DNA of 64,000 bases from Mycobacterium lehmannii. Its GTDB lineage: Bacteria > Actinomycetota > Actinomycetes > Mycobacteriales > Mycobacteriaceae. The notes beneath the pieces are model-generated. The model ran no database searches, was not told where the DNA came from, and saw nothing but the letters and a program-made list of their open reading frames with translations. Made by a program: the position numbers and the translations under genes. The stretch is from contig NZ_NKCN01000011.1 in the NCBI RefSeq assembly GCF_002245535.1, positions 111,052 to 175,051 of the forward strand, given 5' to 3'. Numbering within the stretch: position 1 is the first letter of the stretch; the number at the start of each line of letters is the position of its first letter. Shown piece by piece: positions 8,410 through 17,196 of this stretch.

Positions 8410-9980
8410 CGAAAGTGTTTGCGCTGGTACGTAACACCTGGCGGACCCTGACATCGATGGGCACCGCGCTGGTGTTGCTGTTCCTACTGGCCCTCGCGGC
8501 GATCCCGGGCGCCCTGCTGCCGCAGCGCAGCCTCAACGAGTCCAAGGTCGACCAGTACATCGCCGAGCACCCGACCATCGGGCCGTGGCTCGACCGGCTG
8601 CAGGCGTTCGACGTGTTCTCCAGCTTCTGGTTCACCGCAATCTATGTGCTGCTGTTCATCTCGCTGGTGGGCTGCCTCACCCCACGGCTGATCGAACACT
8701 TCCGCAGTATGCGGGCCAACCCCGTTCCCGCTCCGCGCAACCTGGGTCGGCTGCCCAAACACCACACCGCCGAGGTGTCCGGTGAGGCGGATGACCTGGC
8801 GGCGACGGTGAACGCGCGGTTGCGCGGATGGCGCAAGGTCACCCGTGAAGACGACGGAACCGTCGAAATCTCGGCGGAGAAGGGCTATCTGCGCGAGTTC
8901 GGCAACATCGTGTTTCACTTCTCGCTGCTCGGCCTTCTCGTGGCGGTGGCGGCGGGCAAGCTGTTCGGTTACGAGGGCAACGTCATCGTCATCGCCGACG
9001 GTGGCCCGGGGTTCTGCTCGGCCTCACCGGCGGCGTTCGACTCGTTCCGCGCCGGAAACACCGTCGACGGCACCTCGTTGTACCCGATCTGCTTACGGGT
9101 CAACGACTTCGACGCCGACTATCTGCCGACGGGACAGGCCACGTCGTTCGCCGCCGACATCGAGTACCAGGCGGGCACCGACCTGGAGTCGGGCACCTGG
9201 CGGCCCTACCACCTGAAGGTCAACCACCCGCTGCGGGTCGGCGGTGACCGCGTCTACCTGCAGGGCCACGGTTACGCCCCCACCTTCACCGTGACCTACC
9301 CCGACGGACAGACGCGCACGCAGACATTGCAGTGGCGACCCGACGACCAGATCACCTTCCTGTCGTCGGGCGCCATGCGATTCGACCCGCCCGCGGGCAC
9401 CTATCCGGACGCCGACGAACGTCGCAAGAACCAGCTCGCGATCCAGGGCCTGTTCGCCCCCACCGAACAGCTGCACGGCACGCTGCTGTCCTCGAGCTTC
9501 CCGGCGCTCAACGACCCCGCCGTCGCGATCGACGTCTACCGCGGCGACACCGGCCTGGACAGCGGACGCCCGCAGTCGCTGTTCACCCTCGACGCCCGCC
9601 TGATCGAGCAGGGCCGGCTGACCAAGAAGGCGCGGGTCAACCTCGGCGCGGGCGAATCGACGCGGCTCGACGACGGCACCGTGGTGCGCTTCGACGGCGC
9701 CGTGCCGTTCATCAACGTCCAGGTCTCCCACGATCCGGCGCAGGTGTGGGTGCTGGTGTTCGCGATGACCATGATGGCGGGCCTGTTGGTGTCGCTGGTG
9801 GTGCGCCGGCGCAGGATCTGGATTCGGATCAGCCCCGCCGGGCCGGGTACCGTAACCGTCGAGCTGGGCGGGCTGGCGCGCACCGACAACTCGGGGTGGG
9901 GCGAGGAGTTCGAGCGGTTGACGCAGCGCCTCCTTCCCGACGCGAGGCCGGCGCACGCCGCAGGAGAGAAGGTCACATGA
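8406..9980 (+). CDS. resB: Cytochrome c biogenesis protein ResB (Ccs1)
   Basis: A 524-residue membrane protein, one half of the System II haem exporter/cytochrome c synthetase. Helices lie near residues 18-38, 73-92 and 165-187, followed by a large extracytoplasmic domain and a last helix near 450-470, the ResB pattern. GTALVLLFLLALAAIPGALLP is the usual first helix region. ATG 8406 overlaps the ccdA stop. It acts with the CcsA protein encoded next to deliver haem to apocytochrome. Equivalent to Rv0528. Confidence 0.94.
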   Translation: MTKVFALVRNTWRTLTSMGTALVLLFLLALAAIPGALLPQRSLNESKVDQYIAEHPTIGPWLDRLQAFDVFSSFWFTAIYVLLFISLVGCLTPRLIEHFRSMRANPVPAPRNLGRLPKHHTAEVSGEADDLAATVNARLRGWRKVTREDDGTVEISAEKGYLREFGNIVFHFSLLGLLVAVAAGKLFGYEGNVIVIADGGPGFCSASPAAFDSFRAGNTVDGTSLYPICLRVNDFDADYLPTGQATSFAADIEYQAGTDLESGTWRPYHLKVNHPLRVGGDRVYLQGHGYAPTFTVTYPDGQTRTQTLQWRPDDQITFLSSGAMRFDPPAGTYPDADERRKNQLAIQGLFAPTEQLHGTLLSSSFPALNDPAVAIDVYRGDTGLDSGRPQSLFTLDARLIEQGRLTKKARVNLGAGESTRLDDGTVVRFDGAVPFINVQVSHDPAQVWVLVFAMTMMAGLLVSLVVRRRRIWIRISPAGPGTVTVELGGLARTDNSGWGEEFERLTQRLLPDARPAHAAGEKVT

Positions 9981-10996
9981 ACCCCGAGCAGATCGACGTC
10001 GGTTTGGCCCGCTACTCGGACTGGGCGTTCACCTCATCGGTGCTGGTCCTGGTCGGTGCGCTACTGCTGCTCGCGATCGAGTTGGCCTACAGCCGCGGCC
10101 GCAAGGCCGATGCCAGAGAGCTCGTGGGAGCGGCGGCGACATCGGGGCGGGGAGCCGCTTCAGCCGGCAGGGTGGGCGCCGACAGCACCGCACCGGGCGT
10201 CGTCACCGAGACCCGGCGCCGCCCGCTCGACGAACGGATCGGCGGTGCGGGTCTCGCACTGACCTACCTCGGCATCGGCCTGCTGCTTGCCTGCATCGTG
10301 CTGCGCGGTGCGGCCACCTCGCGGGTGCCTTGGGGCAACATGTACGAGTTCATCAACCTGACCTGCTTCTGCGGGCTGGTCGCCGCCGCGGTGGTGCTGC
10401 GCCGCCGCCAGTACCGGACGCTGTGGGTGTTCGTGCTCCTTCCGGTGCTGATCCTGCTGACCGTCTCGGGTCGCTGGCTGTACACCAACGCCGCGCCGGT
10501 GATGCCCGCGTTGCAGTCGTACTGGCTGCCCATCCACGTGTCGGTGGTCAGCCTCGGGTCGGGGGTGTTCCTGGTCGCCGGCGTCGCCAGCATCCTGTTT
10601 CTGCTGAAGATGTCGCGGTTCGCCGACCCCGAGGGTCGCTCGGGCGACGGCATTCTCACCCGCGCGCTGGACAGGCTCCCCGACGCGCAGACCTTGGACC
10701 GGATCGCGTACCGCACCACGATCTTCGCGTTCCCGGTGTTCGGGTTCGGCGTCATCTTCGGCGCGATCTGGGCCGAAGAGGCTTGGGGCCGTTACTGGGG
10801 CTGGGACCCCAAGGAGACCGTGTCGTTCATCGCGTGGGTCATCTACGCCGCGTACCTACACGCTCGCTCCACCGCTGGGTGGCGCGACAAGAAGGCCGCG
10901 TGGATCAACATCGCCGGCTTCGTCGCGATGGTGTTCAACCTCTTTTTCATCAACCTGGTCACCGTCGGACTGCACTCCTACGCCGGCGTCGGCTGA
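9977..10996 (+). CDS. ccsA: Cytochrome c biogenesis protein CcsA/CcsB (ResC)
   Basis: A 339-residue polytopic protein, the haem-handling partner of ResB. The tryptophan-rich WWD haem motif is present as WGRYWGWDPKETVSF, with conserved flanking histidines in WLPIHVSVVS and VGLHSYAGVG. ATG 9977 overlaps the resB stop. The hydrophilic loop after helix 1 (about residues 37-85) is longer than in Bacillus. It closes the six-gene coupled operon that begins at hemL. Equivalent to Rv0529. Confidence 0.94.
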   Translation: MNPEQIDVGLARYSDWAFTSSVLVLVGALLLLAIELAYSRGRKADARELVGAAATSGRGAASAGRVGADSTAPGVVTETRRRPLDERIGGAGLALTYLGIGLLLACIVLRGAATSRVPWGNMYEFINLTCFCGLVAAAVVLRRRQYRTLWVFVLLPVLILLTVSGRWLYTNAAPVMPALQSYWLPIHVSVVSLGSGVFLVAGVASILFLLKMSRFADPEGRSGDGILTRALDRLPDAQTLDRIAYRTTIFAFPVFGFGVIFGAIWAEEAWGRYWGWDPKETVSFIAWVIYAAYLHARSTAGWRDKKAAWINIAGFVAMVFNLFFINLVTVGLHSYAGVG

Positions 10997-11055
10997 GTCG
11001 GGAATTGGCTAAGATCCGCGACGAAATCTTGCTAAGCCTTGGGGGGGCCGTCAGC

Positions 11056-12201
11056 GTGTCTGAACAACCGGTGCACCACGCCCAGGATGGTGTCGGCAAG
11101 GACGTGGCTCCTCCCGCGATAGTGCCTGAAAACGCCTATGCACCAGGGGGATTCCGCGCACAGAGCCGGTTCAGCGATCCCGCGGCCGATCCGCCGCCCG
11201 AATCGACCGCAACCACGCCGCCGCACGGCCTTCCGGTCGTCTCCCCAGCACCGAATACCGTCGAGGCCGACCCGGCGCCGTACCTCGACCTCTCGACCGT
11301 CGCGCTGCTCGGACAACCCAAACGCGCGCCTGCCGAGGGCTGGCGCAAGTGGCTGTACTACGGGTCTTTTCGATTGATCAACCTCGGTGACGGGCCGAAG
11401 GCGCGACGCCGACAGGCCCTCACCGCAGAGATTCAGCGCCCGTTGCGCGGGTGCCACCGCATCGCGGTGCTGTCGCTGAAGGGCGGGGTCGGCAAGACGA
11501 CGATCACCGCGACGTTGGGCGCGACCCTGGCGTCGCTTCGCGGCGACCGCGTCATCGCCGTCGACGCGAACCCCGACCGCGGCACCCTGGGCGAGAAGGT
11601 GCCCCTCGAGAGCCCGGCCACGGTGCGGCACCTCCTGCGCGACGCGAAAGGCATCAAGGCCTACAGCGACGTCCGCGCCTACACCTCCCAGGGCCCGAGC
11701 CGGCTGGAGGTGCTCGCCTCCGAAAGCGACCCCGCGGTGTCGGAGGCGTTCAGCTCCGACGACTACAGCCGCACCCTCGAGGTGCTCGAGCGCTTCTACA
11801 GCCTGGTGCTCACCGACTGCGGCACGGGGCTGATGCACTCGGCCATGGCGGCGGTGCTGGCCAACGCCGACACGCTGGTGGTGATCAGTTCCGGTTCGGT
11901 CGACGGGGCCCGCAGCGCGTCGGCGACGCTCGACTGGCTGGACGCCCACGGACATCAGGACATGGTGCGCAGCTCGATCGCGGTGATCAACGCGGTGCGC
12001 CCACGCTCAGGCAAGGTCGACATGCACAAGGTCGTCGACCACTTCAGCCGACGGTGCCGGGCCGTGGTCGAGGTGCCGTTCGACCCGCACCTCGAGGAAG
12101 GCGCCGAGATCAGCCTCGACCGGCTCAAACCGGAAACAAGGGCGGCGTTGCTGGAGCTCGCCGCCGAAGTCGCGGTCGGATTTCCTGGCGCCCGACGCTA
12201 G
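11056..12201 (+). CDS. MinD/ParA-like P-loop ATPase
   Basis: A 381-residue protein, equivalent to Rv0530. The N-terminal 100 or so residues are low-complexity and Pro-rich; the C-terminal two-thirds is a deviant-Walker ATPase with LSLKGGVGKTTITATLGA around residue 142 and VIAVDANPDRGTLG. It resembles the SRP-GTPase-like/MinD proteins linked to ESX systems (EspI-type) and cell-pole functions. Start chosen at GTG 11056, preceded at 8-9 nt by a G-run (11041-11047) that can pair with 16S rRNA; a TTG at 11005 is an alternative. It lies 59 nt after ccsA. Target unknown. Confidence 0.85.
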   Translation: MSEQPVHHAQDGVGKDVAPPAIVPENAYAPGGFRAQSRFSDPAADPPPESTATTPPHGLPVVSPAPNTVEADPAPYLDLSTVALLGQPKRAPAEGWRKWLYYGSFRLINLGDGPKARRRQALTAEIQRPLRGCHRIAVLSLKGGVGKTTITATLGATLASLRGDRVIAVDANPDRGTLGEKVPLESPATVRHLLRDAKGIKAYSDVRAYTSQGPSRLEVLASESDPAVSEAFSSDDYSRTLEVLERFYSLVLTDCGTGLMHSAMAAVLANADTLVVISSGSVDGARSASATLDWLDAHGHQDMVRSSIAVINAVRPRSGKVDMHKVVDHFSRRCRAVVEVPFDPHLEEGAEISLDRLKPETRAALLELAAEVAVGFPGARR

Positions 12202-12211
12202 AACCGCGCGG

Positions 12212-12373
12212 TCACGGTCTCGGGTTGTCCTCCTGGCCGAGCCGACGCAGGAATTCAGGATCGTCGTCCGGCCCGATCACCCGGGTGCGCGGACGGCTCG
12301 AAGACACTCGGGTCAGCCGCCAGCCGACATACGCCAGCGTGCACACCACGAGAATCAGGAGCAGATACGCCAC
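12212..12373 (-). CDS. 53-residue single-helix membrane protein (Rv0530A-like)
   Basis: A short gene on the minus strand, GTG at 12373 preceded by a very strong AAGGAGG ribosome site 10 nt upstream. The product has a hydrophobic helix at the N-terminus (AYLLLILVVCTLAYVGW), a basic RLTRVSSSRPRTR segment and an acidic tail with DDDPEFLRRLGQED. Its position, between the MinD-like gene and the DUF4229 gene and on the opposite strand, matches the small M. tuberculosis gene Rv0530A as I recall it. Function unknown; likely membrane-anchored with the tail in the cytoplasm. Confidence 0.8.
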   Translation of the reverse strand: MAYLLLILVVCTLAYVGWRLTRVSSSRPRTRVIGPDDDPEFLRRLGQEDNPRP

Positions 12374-12425
12374 GAGAACAAAACCTCCTTGGTTCGAATA
12401 TACGCGCCATCGGTAGGCTCGGTTC

Positions 12426-12737
12426 GTGTCCGACGGTCGCCAGGGAACTCGCCTCGTGGTGGACGTGCTGGCCTATGTGCTGGCACGGCTTCTGCTCGTC
12501 GCGGCGGTCGCGGCAGCGATTCTCGGCGCCGGACATCTGCTCGGACTGCGCGAATTCCCGCTCATCGTCGCGTTGCTCTTCGCCTTGGTGATCGCACTGC
12601 CGCTGGGCATCTGGCTCTTCGCCCCCCTTCGTCGCCGCGCCACCGAGAGCATCGCCGCCTTCGACGAACGCAGGCGCCGCGACCGGGAGCAACTCCAGGC
12701 CAGGCTGCGGGGCGAAGACCCGCCGTCTCGAGGATGA
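12426..12737 (+). CDS. DUF4229 small membrane protein
   Basis: A 103-residue protein, equivalent to Rv0531. Two hydrophobic helices (about residues 16-36 and 46-66) are followed by a charged coiled-coil-like tail rich in Arg and Glu (FDERRRRDREQLQARLRG). Start is GTG 12426. It is divergent from the 53-residue gene, with 52 nt shared between their starts, so both promoters lie there. Function unknown; the family is widespread in actinobacteria. Confidence 0.8.
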   Translation: MSDGRQGTRLVVDVLAYVLARLLLVAAVAAAILGAGHLLGLREFPLIVALLFALVIALPLGIWLFAPLRRRATESIAAFDERRRRDREQLQARLRGEDPPSRG

Positions 12738-12771
12738 CCGCAGGCATCCGCGCATCGGTGCGCGCCGGGGC

Positions 12772-12840
12772 CGTCCGCGCCGGATCCACCGCTTCAACGA
12801 CGAGAACGACCTCGATCGATTGCTCGACACGCTGGGCTGA
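12772..12840 (+). pseudogene. Possible remnant of a class V aminotransferase C-terminus
   Basis: One frame reads RPRRIHRFNDENDLDRLLDTLG then TGA at 12838-12840. The pattern basic-IHxFNDExDLDRLLDxL is like the last residues of cysteine-desulfurase-type (class V) aminotransferases. Upstream the frame holds only Arg-rich text with no family match, so nothing else of such a gene remains. It may be the scar of a deletion at the junction where the conserved block ends and the inserted block begins. The match is short and from memory, so this is tentative. Confidence 0.3.
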
Positions 12841-12929
12841 TGTGACGTTCCCCCAATTACCGCCCATTTGCCCATGTCGTACTCGTCGGTAGATTGCGTT
12901 TCTCGCCCCGGGCCGGGTAAGACACCAAC

Positions 12930-13274
12930 ATGATTTCGCCTAAAGAGCTATACACACGATGGATAGACGAATTGTGGGCGGGAGAACCCGTTGCGGCTGA
13001 GCTGGTCACCGAAGAATTCGTAGGACATTGGCCGGGCCGGGACGTCCGAGGCCCTGCGGACCTGCAGGCGGTCGTCGGGGAGACCCATCAGATGCTCAGC
13101 GACCTGAAGTTCGTGATCGAAGTCGAGCCGTTCGTCGACGGCGACATGCTGGCGGCCAGGTGGATCGGAACGGGCGCGGCCCAGGACGGACCGAAGCGGT
13201 TCACCGGTAACGACATCCTGCGCATCGAAAACGGCCGCTTCGCGGAGTACTGGACCGGAACCAGCACCGGCTAA
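12930..13274 (+). CDS. SnoaL-like (NTF2-fold) protein
   Basis: A 114-residue protein of the SnoaL/ester-cyclase type: an N-terminal helix pair (KELYTRWIDELWAGEPVAAELV), FVGHWPGRDVRGPADLQAVV, and a C-terminal beta sheet with ARWIGTG and GNDILRIENGRFAEYW. Members are small cyclases, isomerases or binding proteins; no catalytic assignment is possible. It ends 4 nt into the convergent gene at 13271. Starts with ATG 12930. Confidence 0.75.
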   Translation: MISPKELYTRWIDELWAGEPVAAELVTEEFVGHWPGRDVRGPADLQAVVGETHQMLSDLKFVIEVEPFVDGDMLAARWIGTGAAQDGPKRFTGNDILRIENGRFAEYWTGTSTG

Positions 13275-13975
13275 CCCGCAGCGTCCTGCAGCACCTGCTG
13301 CAGCTTGTCCAGCGGATCCCCGGAACCGGGATCCAGCCGCAACGCGTCCCGGGGTGTGTCGGCGTCGGGTGCCACCGGAGCGGGGGCCGGCGCCGCCGGT
13401 GGTGGGGGCGGCGCCAGCGGCGGCGGAGGCGGAGGCGCAGCGGTCAGACCGGCCAGTTTGGCCTGCAGCCGCGGTGCCGCGTCGTTGCGTACGGCGCGCC
13501 GATCGGGATCGGGGTCGGCGTTTCCTCCGAAGCAGCCGTCGGGTGCGTTCTCGACGAGACCCAGCGCGCTGAGGTACCGGTCGCGCGCCGCGTCGGGCCG
13601 GTTCTCCCACGCGTCGATGTCGCCCTGGCGCTCGCGCACGAGTTCCAGGTTGACCAGTACGGGACAAGACCGATCCGGCGCAGTGCGGCTCAGCGCTTCG
13701 GAGAAGTGATCGTCGGCGTCGGCGAGGCGGTCGTCGAGGACCGCGAGAGTCCCCGCCGCGAACGGCGCCTTCGCGGGTTCGACGATGTTGAGCAGACCCA
13801 TCACCGCGACATCGCCGCGCAGTGCATCGGCGTCGCGGTCGGCGAAGTTCGACACCGCGGACTCACCCGCCATGACAGTGGAGATGAGCTTGAGCGCGAT
13901 CGCCAGCGCCACGATCACGACGGGCGCCGAGAACAGCAGCAACCGGCGGCGCAGCCGCAACCGGGAAGGACGCAT
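13271..13975 (-). CDS. Membrane-anchored TPR-like protein, last gene of a Bat-type operon
   Basis: A 234-residue protein with one N-terminal helix (about residues 12-32), then an alpha-helical region with a tetratricopeptide look (PFAAGTLAVLDDRLADADDHF, AARDRYLSALGLVENAP), a Pro-rich stretch with runs of six and five prolines, and a short C-terminal helix PLDKLQQVLQDAAG. In Bat operons a TPR protein (BatC-like) often follows the von Willebrand proteins, which fits this place. ATG 13975 overlaps the upstream stop by one nucleotide (TGATG). Exact partner unknown. Confidence 0.75.
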   Translation of the reverse strand: MRPSRLRLRRRLLLFSAPVVIVALAIALKLISTVMAGESAVSNFADRDADALRGDVAVMGLLNIVEPAKAPFAAGTLAVLDDRLADADDHFSEALSRTAPDRSCPVLVNLELVRERQGDIDAWENRPDAARDRYLSALGLVENAPDGCFGGNADPDPDRRAVRNDAAPRLQAKLAGLTAAPPPPPPLAPPPPPAAPAPAPVAPDADTPRDALRLDPGSGDPLDKLQQVLQDAAG

Positions 13976-14877
13976 CAGACCACCTCGTCCCGCCGAGCCG
14001 CGCGACTGGTGCGGAACTCGCGCAGCGTGAGGTAGATCTCGAACAGCAACAGCACCGCGGCCACCATGGTGAAGAACCAGTACAAGTCCGTTCGATCGGA
14101 GGCGGTGGCGTCGGCCTGCGCCGACGAGACACCGTCGACATCGGGGGCAGCCTCGGTGACCGCCTGCGAGGTGTCCCGGGCCACGAACGGCACGCCGAGC
14201 TGATCGGCGATGGCCCGCAGACGCGACTCGTCGCGGGTCGCCCCGTAACCGAACACCGCACCGCCGTCCACCGACCCGGGCACCGGATCGAACTCGCCCT
14301 GCGGGGCCTGCGACCCGGGCGCCCCGGACCCGAAGTAGAACACCAGGTTGTCTGCGTCCGGGCTGCGCTGGCCCGCCGCGATCAACTGGTAACGCAGGAC
14401 ATTCGCGGCCGCGGCCGCGTTCACCTCGGCCCCGGCGGTGTCGGGGGCCACCGCCGCGACCACCGGCTTGAGGCTCCAGTTGTCTTCGGACAGCGGCCAT
14501 TCCACCGAGGAGCGCCCGGCGAACGTGATGAGTGCAAACCGTGCTTGCGGGTAGTGGTCGATGAGCGCGGCGACGTCGTCGCGAATCTCGGCGATCGCCG
14601 ATCCGGCGGAGGTGTCGACGATCAGGAACACGTTGGCCGTCGTGTCGCCGTCCGAGCCGGTCGTGACCGATTGCTCGGCGTCACCGCCGATGGCCGGTCT
14701 GGCCGCGGCGATCAGCATCAGCACCACGGCGAGCGTCAGCGCCGACCACCGCCACACGGTGGTCCATCGTTGGCCGGCACTGCGCGCGAGCTGGCGCATG
14801 GTGATGAGCCGCAGCACGATCGCGGCGACAGCGACCGCGATCAGCAGTACCGGCGGTACGACGGGGGAGAACGTCAT
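13975..14877 (-). CDS. Membrane von Willebrand factor A-like protein (BatA/B type)
   Basis: A 300-residue protein with two N-terminal helices (near residues 8-26 and 43-62), an extracytoplasmic vWA-like domain and a C-terminal helix (WFFTMVAAVLLLFEIYL). The metal-site motif DxSxS should follow the first strand; here it reads DTSAGS, so the second serine is shifted or lost and metal binding is doubtful. The start ATG 14877 overlaps the upstream stop (ATGA). Belongs to the MoxR-DUF58-vWA operon, whose family members are linked to envelope stress or complex maturation. Confidence 0.8.
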   Translation of the reverse strand: MTFSPVVPPVLLIAVAVAAIVLRLITMRQLARSAGQRWTTVWRWSALTLAVVLMLIAAARPAIGGDAEQSVTTGSDGDTTANVFLIVDTSAGSAIAEIRDDVAALIDHYPQARFALITFAGRSSVEWPLSEDNWSLKPVVAAVAPDTAGAEVNAAAAANVLRYQLIAAGQRSPDADNLVFYFGSGAPGSQAPQGEFDPVPGSVDGGAVFGYGATRDESRLRAIADQLGVPFVARDTSQAVTEAAPDVDGVSSAQADATASDRTDLYWFFTMVAAVLLLFEIYLTLREFRTSRAARRDEVV

Positions 14878-15866
14878 CGTCGAAGCACCGCCAGCGACAG
14901 GCACAGCAGCGCCGACACCGCGACCGCGATCGCCAGCGGGACGGTCGGGGTGTCACCCCGGAATCCTGCGAGGGTGGCGGCCCGGTCAGCCTCGGGCGGA
15001 TGCGCTCGGATCCCGTCCAGTTGACCCGCCAGGTCGGGCCCGATCGGTGCGTATCGCCCGCTCGTGGCCGATACGACAGACCGCACCGGACCCGGTGAGG
15101 ACACCAGCGCGTTGACCTGGATTCCGCGCTCCTGCACCAACTCGGCGACCTGTTGTTCGGTGTAGAGCGACGGGCGGGCCTCGTCAGAGGCGCGAAGTTC
15201 ACCGGGCCCCAGGTAGATGATCGAACGGCGGCGCTCACCGGGGCGCTCGTGGGAGGGGAAGCCCGCGGCGCACAGCGCGAGGACGTCGGCGACGCTGGTC
15301 GCGTAGTCCACGTATGTCACGGGCGCGGCGAACGACGCGAGGCTGTTGCGCTGGGCGGGCGTGAGCGCCGAATCGTCGGGTAGCCCGGCGAGACCAGCTG
15401 CCTCCCCGAGTCTTTCGACCGCGAACTGGTAATCGCGGGTCAGCGGGATCACCCGGCGGTTGACCGAGGTCAGCCCGATCCGCTGCGTGCCGAACGTTCC
15501 GGTGCGCTGCGCGAAATAGGACAGGAACGCGCCGGTGCTGGGATCGTCGACCGGTTCGGCGACACACAACATGACGTCCTCGGGTACCTCGGACGTCTGG
15601 AGTGACCACCACAACCCGCTGGGCCGGGCGCTGGCCAGCACGGCTGCGCCGAACAACAAGACGAGCAGCGCGATCGTGACGACCATCGACACCGTTCGCG
15701 CCCGCGCCACCCGCGCGTATTCCGGCAGACGGGTGAGACGGGTGGTGTTCGCCAACGGCCGCAACTGTCGCTGCAACTGCTTGGTCGGCACGAGGACCGC
15801 GAGCGCGACAGCGCCTGCCAGACAGGCGAATCCGATGACTGCGATCGGCCACCAGGTCAGGGCCAC
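14874..15866 (-). CDS. Membrane protein of the MoxR/vWA operon, degenerate vWA domain
   Basis: A 330-residue protein with helices near residues 5-27 and 58-80, a central domain and a C-terminal helix (IAVAVSALLCLSLAVL). It sits where the first vWA gene of a Bat operon is expected and has the same topology as its neighbour, but the metal motif is absent: the first strand reads DVMLCVAEPVDDPS. It probably forms a pair with the protein encoded downstream, in a structural and not a metal-dependent adhesion role. It overlaps the upstream gene by 10 nt. Confidence 0.75.
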   Translation of the reverse strand: MALTWWPIAVIGFACLAGAVALAVLVPTKQLQRQLRPLANTTRLTRLPEYARVARARTVSMVVTIALLVLLFGAAVLASARPSGLWWSLQTSEVPEDVMLCVAEPVDDPSTGAFLSYFAQRTGTFGTQRIGLTSVNRRVIPLTRDYQFAVERLGEAAGLAGLPDDSALTPAQRNSLASFAAPVTYVDYATSVADVLALCAAGFPSHERPGERRRSIIYLGPGELRASDEARPSLYTEQQVAELVQERGIQVNALVSSPGPVRSVVSATSGRYAPIGPDLAGQLDGIRAHPPEADRAATLAGFRGDTPTVPLAIAVAVSALLCLSLAVLRR

Positions 15867-16330
15867 GAGCGGATCAGCTCCTCGGTCGTCGCGCCGACCT
15901 CGTCGACCCGAACCGGTGAGGCCGCATTGAACTGCGCGTCGTCGAGTGCGGCGAGCATCGGCGCGGCGGGCGCCAGCTCACCGGATGCGATGTCGTCGAG
16001 CTGCATGTACTGGGTCCGCGTTCCAGTCGCCTGGTGCAGGAAACTGCGCAGAGTGCGGCTCATCGCGGCGCCCGCCTCGGCATCGGTGAGCTCGCCGTCG
16101 CGGTGGCCGGCCGCAATGCGTTGCACGCAGCGCGCGAAGCGACGGCGCAGCAGCCGGGCATGCAGGGATCGCACCACGGGAAGACGCCGGAGCTGCTGCG
16201 CCGGCAGCGTCCACACGAAAACACCGATGTACCAGGCGATTACCAATAGCACGATCAGCAGGCCGAGCCACAACCACCCCGACGAGTACGGCATCGGCCC
16301 ACCGACGAACCGCAACAAGTCATCCGGCAC
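15857..16330 (-). CDS. DUF4381-like membrane-anchored protein of the MoxR operon
   Basis: A 157-residue protein: one hydrophobic helix (about residues 18-42, WLWLGLLIVLLVIAWYIGVF), then a basic cytoplasmic region of helices (LLRRRFARCVQRIAAGHRDG) and an acidic tail. This size and topology match the small protein that normally stands between the DUF58 and vWA genes in MoxR operons. Overlaps its neighbours by 11 and 10 nt, indicating translational coupling. Function unknown. Confidence 0.72.
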   Translation of the reverse strand: MPDDLLRFVGGPMPYSSGWLWLGLLIVLLVIAWYIGVFVWTLPAQQLRRLPVVRSLHARLLRRRFARCVQRIAAGHRDGELTDAEAGAAMSRTLRSFLHQATGTRTQYMQLDDIASGELAPAAPMLAALDDAQFNAASPVRVDEVGATTEELIRSWP

Positions 16331-17189
16331 GGGCGAACACCTCGGTCAGCGCGACGAGCCGGGTGCGGATCTCACCGCTGCCGCCGATCCTGGTATGCGG
16401 GACGGCGCGGGCGGTCATGAACTCGTCGAGTCGCTGCGCCCGCGCCTGCTCGGCCTTGCGGTACGCCGCGACCACCCGCGGACCGAGCGTGGCGGTGTCG
16501 AGCACGAACCGGCCGGTCGACACGTCGAATCCGGCCCGGTCGTCCGTGGCGCCGATGGCGGGCATGTCGGAGACCGTCGCCCACAGCACGTCGTGGCGGG
16601 CGGTCAGCCGGGTGACGGCGTCGGTCAGCCGGTCGTCGACCTCCGGCTCATCGGAGACCACTACGACCAGCATCGGGTGGCGGTAATGCGTTGCCACGTA
16701 ATCGAGTTGGCAGACGATGTCACTGCGGCCCGTCCCGAGCGATGCGTGACCGTAGTACCTGTGCAGCAGGCTTTCGATGTGGGTTTCGCCGCGGCGCTGC
16801 CGGATGTTGACGCACCCGCGGGTGTCGCCGAACACCATGCCGATCTGGTCGGACCGCCCGAGCGTGATGAGCCCGAATGCACCCAGGATGTTCACGGCCA
16901 CATCGCGTTTCAACTCCCCGCTCGGGGTGAGGGCCGCCATATTGCGACCGGCGTCCGCGACGAGCAGCAGCTTGTGGTGCTTCTCGGACACGAACCGCTT
17001 GATCAGCACATGACCCGAACGCGCCGAGGCCTTCCAGTCGATGTCGCGGACGTCGTCGCCCGGTACGTAGGGCCGCAGATCGTCGAATTCCAGGCTGCGG
17101 GTGTGCAGCAACGCGTAGCGACCGCCTTCGAGCATGCCGCGGGTGTCGGTGCCGAAGTGCGTCCTCGCCGTGGTGAGGTGTCTGCCCAT
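16320..17189 (-). CDS. DUF58 domain protein
   Basis: A 289-residue soluble protein. The DUF58 signature PGDDVRDIDWKASARSG is near residues 43-59 and is followed by a vWA-like fold (LLLVADAGRNMAAL, where DxGxN stands in place of DxSxS). DUF58 proteins accompany MoxR ATPases and are thought to be clients or adaptors. The gene follows moxR by 7 nt and overlaps the next gene by 11 nt. Confidence 0.88.
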   Translation of the reverse strand: MGRHLTTARTHFGTDTRGMLEGGRYALLHTRSLEFDDLRPYVPGDDVRDIDWKASARSGHVLIKRFVSEKHHKLLLVADAGRNMAALTPSGELKRDVAVNILGAFGLITLGRSDQIGMVFGDTRGCVNIRQRRGETHIESLLHRYYGHASLGTGRSDIVCQLDYVATHYRHPMLVVVVSDEPEVDDRLTDAVTRLTARHDVLWATVSDMPAIGATDDRAGFDVSTGRFVLDTATLGPRVVAAYRKAEQARAQRLDEFMTARAVPHTRIGGSGEIRTRLVALTEVFARAG

Positions 17190-17196
17190 ACCGGCC

